DNA of 64,000 nt from an uncultured archaeon (GTDB taxonomy: Archaea; Thermoproteota; Nitrososphaeria; JACIWG01): positions 124,001 through 188,000 of the forward strand of contig CALHLD010000024.1 in assembly GCA_938034445.1 (NCBI GenBank). Reading direction: 5' to 3'. The notes beneath the pieces were generated by a model that saw nothing but the letters and a program-made list of their open reading frames with translations, had not been told where the DNA came from and made no database searches. The translations under genes and the position numbers were made by a program. Shown here piece after piece: positions 63,401 to 64,000 of this stretch (position 1 is its first letter; each line of letters starts with the position of its first letter).

Positions 63401-64000
63401 TTATTCTACTCTGTATCTTAAAAACGCAGCAATTCCACCTAACATATTTAATTGTATTCCAACATTAGTGTTATCATCTAAGAAATAAATTGTTCCTCTA
63501 TGCCTAAGAATGTTAGAGAAAATGTCTACTATTTTATCTTCCTCTATTTTATTTTTTGATAGAAAATCTTTGACTATCAGGAGACTTTCACAAGCACCTA
63601 TTAATGCTGCTTTTTCTATTTTTTCTATAGAAAGTAGTGATAAGCCATCTCCTTTGTAAAGTGAAGATAATACATTCTCCATTATTACTCTGGCTTTCGA
63701 AAAGAAATTTTCTTTGAATATCTTTGAAAACATTTCTGAATTGATCGCCTGTCTTATTCCATCAAATCCACCATATTCTACTCCTTCTACTATTATAATT
63801 TGTACCTTTTTACTTATATTTGAATTTTCAAGAAAATTTTTAAATCCTAGCTTAAATGGTCCAGGCCCAAATATCACAATTTTGTTCCCTTGAGTTAAAG
63901 AGGTTATTATTTCAAAAATTTGTTTATAATATGCTTTTATCCACTCATGTTTTATATCATAAAGTTTTCCTTGATAGTCTGAGTATACTTCAGCTACATA
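63401..64000 (-). CDS. pelA: Protein pelota (Dom34), C-terminal part
   Basis: A ribosome-rescue factor related to aRF1. The frame is open beyond the GTG used by the track (63877) to the window edge, reading IKHEWIKAYYKQIFEIITSL upstream, so the gene starts outside. The C-terminal domains show IVEGVEYGGFDGIRQAINSE, ALIGACESLLIVKDFL and the closing LGGIAAFLRYRVE, typical of pelota. The N-terminal Sm-like domain is not visible. Confidence 0.92.
   Translation of the reverse strand, partial: YVAEVYSDYQGKLYDIKHEWIKAYYKQIFEIITSLTQGNKIVIFGPGPFKLGFKNFLENSNISKKVQIIIVEGVEYGGFDGIRQAINSEMFSKIFKENFFSKARVIMENVLSSLYKGDGLSLLSIEKIEKAALIGACESLLIVKDFLSKNKIEEDKIVDIFSNILRHRGTIYFLDDNTNVGIQLNMLGGIAAFLRYRVE

Overview
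The window is about 64 kb of AT-rich archaeal chromosome. PolD (DP1 and DP2), Orc1/Cdc6, RPA, FEN-1, Elf1, RpoL, TFS, aRF1, pelota, a KH/beta-CASP nuclease, diphthamide and wyosine enzymes, the G1P dehydrogenase of ether lipids and BHB-type tRNA introns are all archaeal hallmarks. PolD argues against Crenarchaeota proper, and Elf1 together with two proteasome beta subunits fits the TACK side (Thaumarchaeota, Aigarchaeota or Bathyarchaeota-like lineages). The GC-rich rRNA in an AT-rich genome suggests a thermophile. I cannot name the species from sequence alone.

Layout. 1-9.2 kb is a replication locus: the 3' end of the DP1 gene, orc1/cdc6, a 530-bp origin with ORB repeats, three small poorly known genes (two with winged-helix features), elf1, the DP2 gene and glyA. 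9.3-22 kb holds sec61beta, a DUF2070 membrane protein, an RPA-like protein, an Lhr-type helicase coupled to a 45-aa membrane peptide, a SWIM protein, an ICC-like phosphoesterase, two hypothetical genes (one frameshifted), a frameshifted amino-acid permease, and a phosphoesterase/nucleotidyltransferase pair. 22-28.5 kb has tRNA genes (one tRNA-Met with two non-canonical introns), a GT2 glycosyltransferase, valS, prf1 and pyrH. 28.5-33.5 kb is a 16S-23S rRNA operon without a spacer tRNA, with long processing stems.

33.6-54 kb is dense core housekeeping: FKBP, nadM, a proteasome beta subunit lacking Thr1, taw1, translin, the riboflavin-to-FAD pair rbkR/ribL, a dphB-DUF357 fusion, tRNA-Lys with an intron, pcm, fen1, a geranylgeranyl reductase, aEF1-beta, L15e, the dph2-csl4-rpoL-tfs operon, egsA, the catalytic proteasome beta subunit with fttA, sepF, a PUA protein, lsm, L37e, rpiA and a PAP2-like protein.

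54.0-59.5 kb is a genomic island of about 5.4 kb inserted at the 3' end of tRNA-Ala(TGC) and bounded by an imperfect direct repeat. It is visibly richer in G and C than its flanks. It carries an intact operon (PadR regulator, Cys/His-rich protein, cupin, ABC-2 exporter) beside decayed genes: a YraQ/ArsP-like permease, a thioredoxin-like remnant, an EF-Tu-domain-like remnant and a Hef helicase fragment joined to a winged-helix tail. No integrase was found.

59.5-64 kb returns to the host: a 27-aa Lys/Thr-rich microgene with its own promoter and Shine-Dalgarno, a rhomboid protease, tRNA-Ile, -Val and -Ser, SRP RNA, a TtuA/NcsA tRNA thiolase, a small membrane protein and the 3' part of pelota. 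Genes are compact; many neighbours overlap by 4-30 bp in ATGA-type or convergent arrangements. TTG and GTG starts are common.
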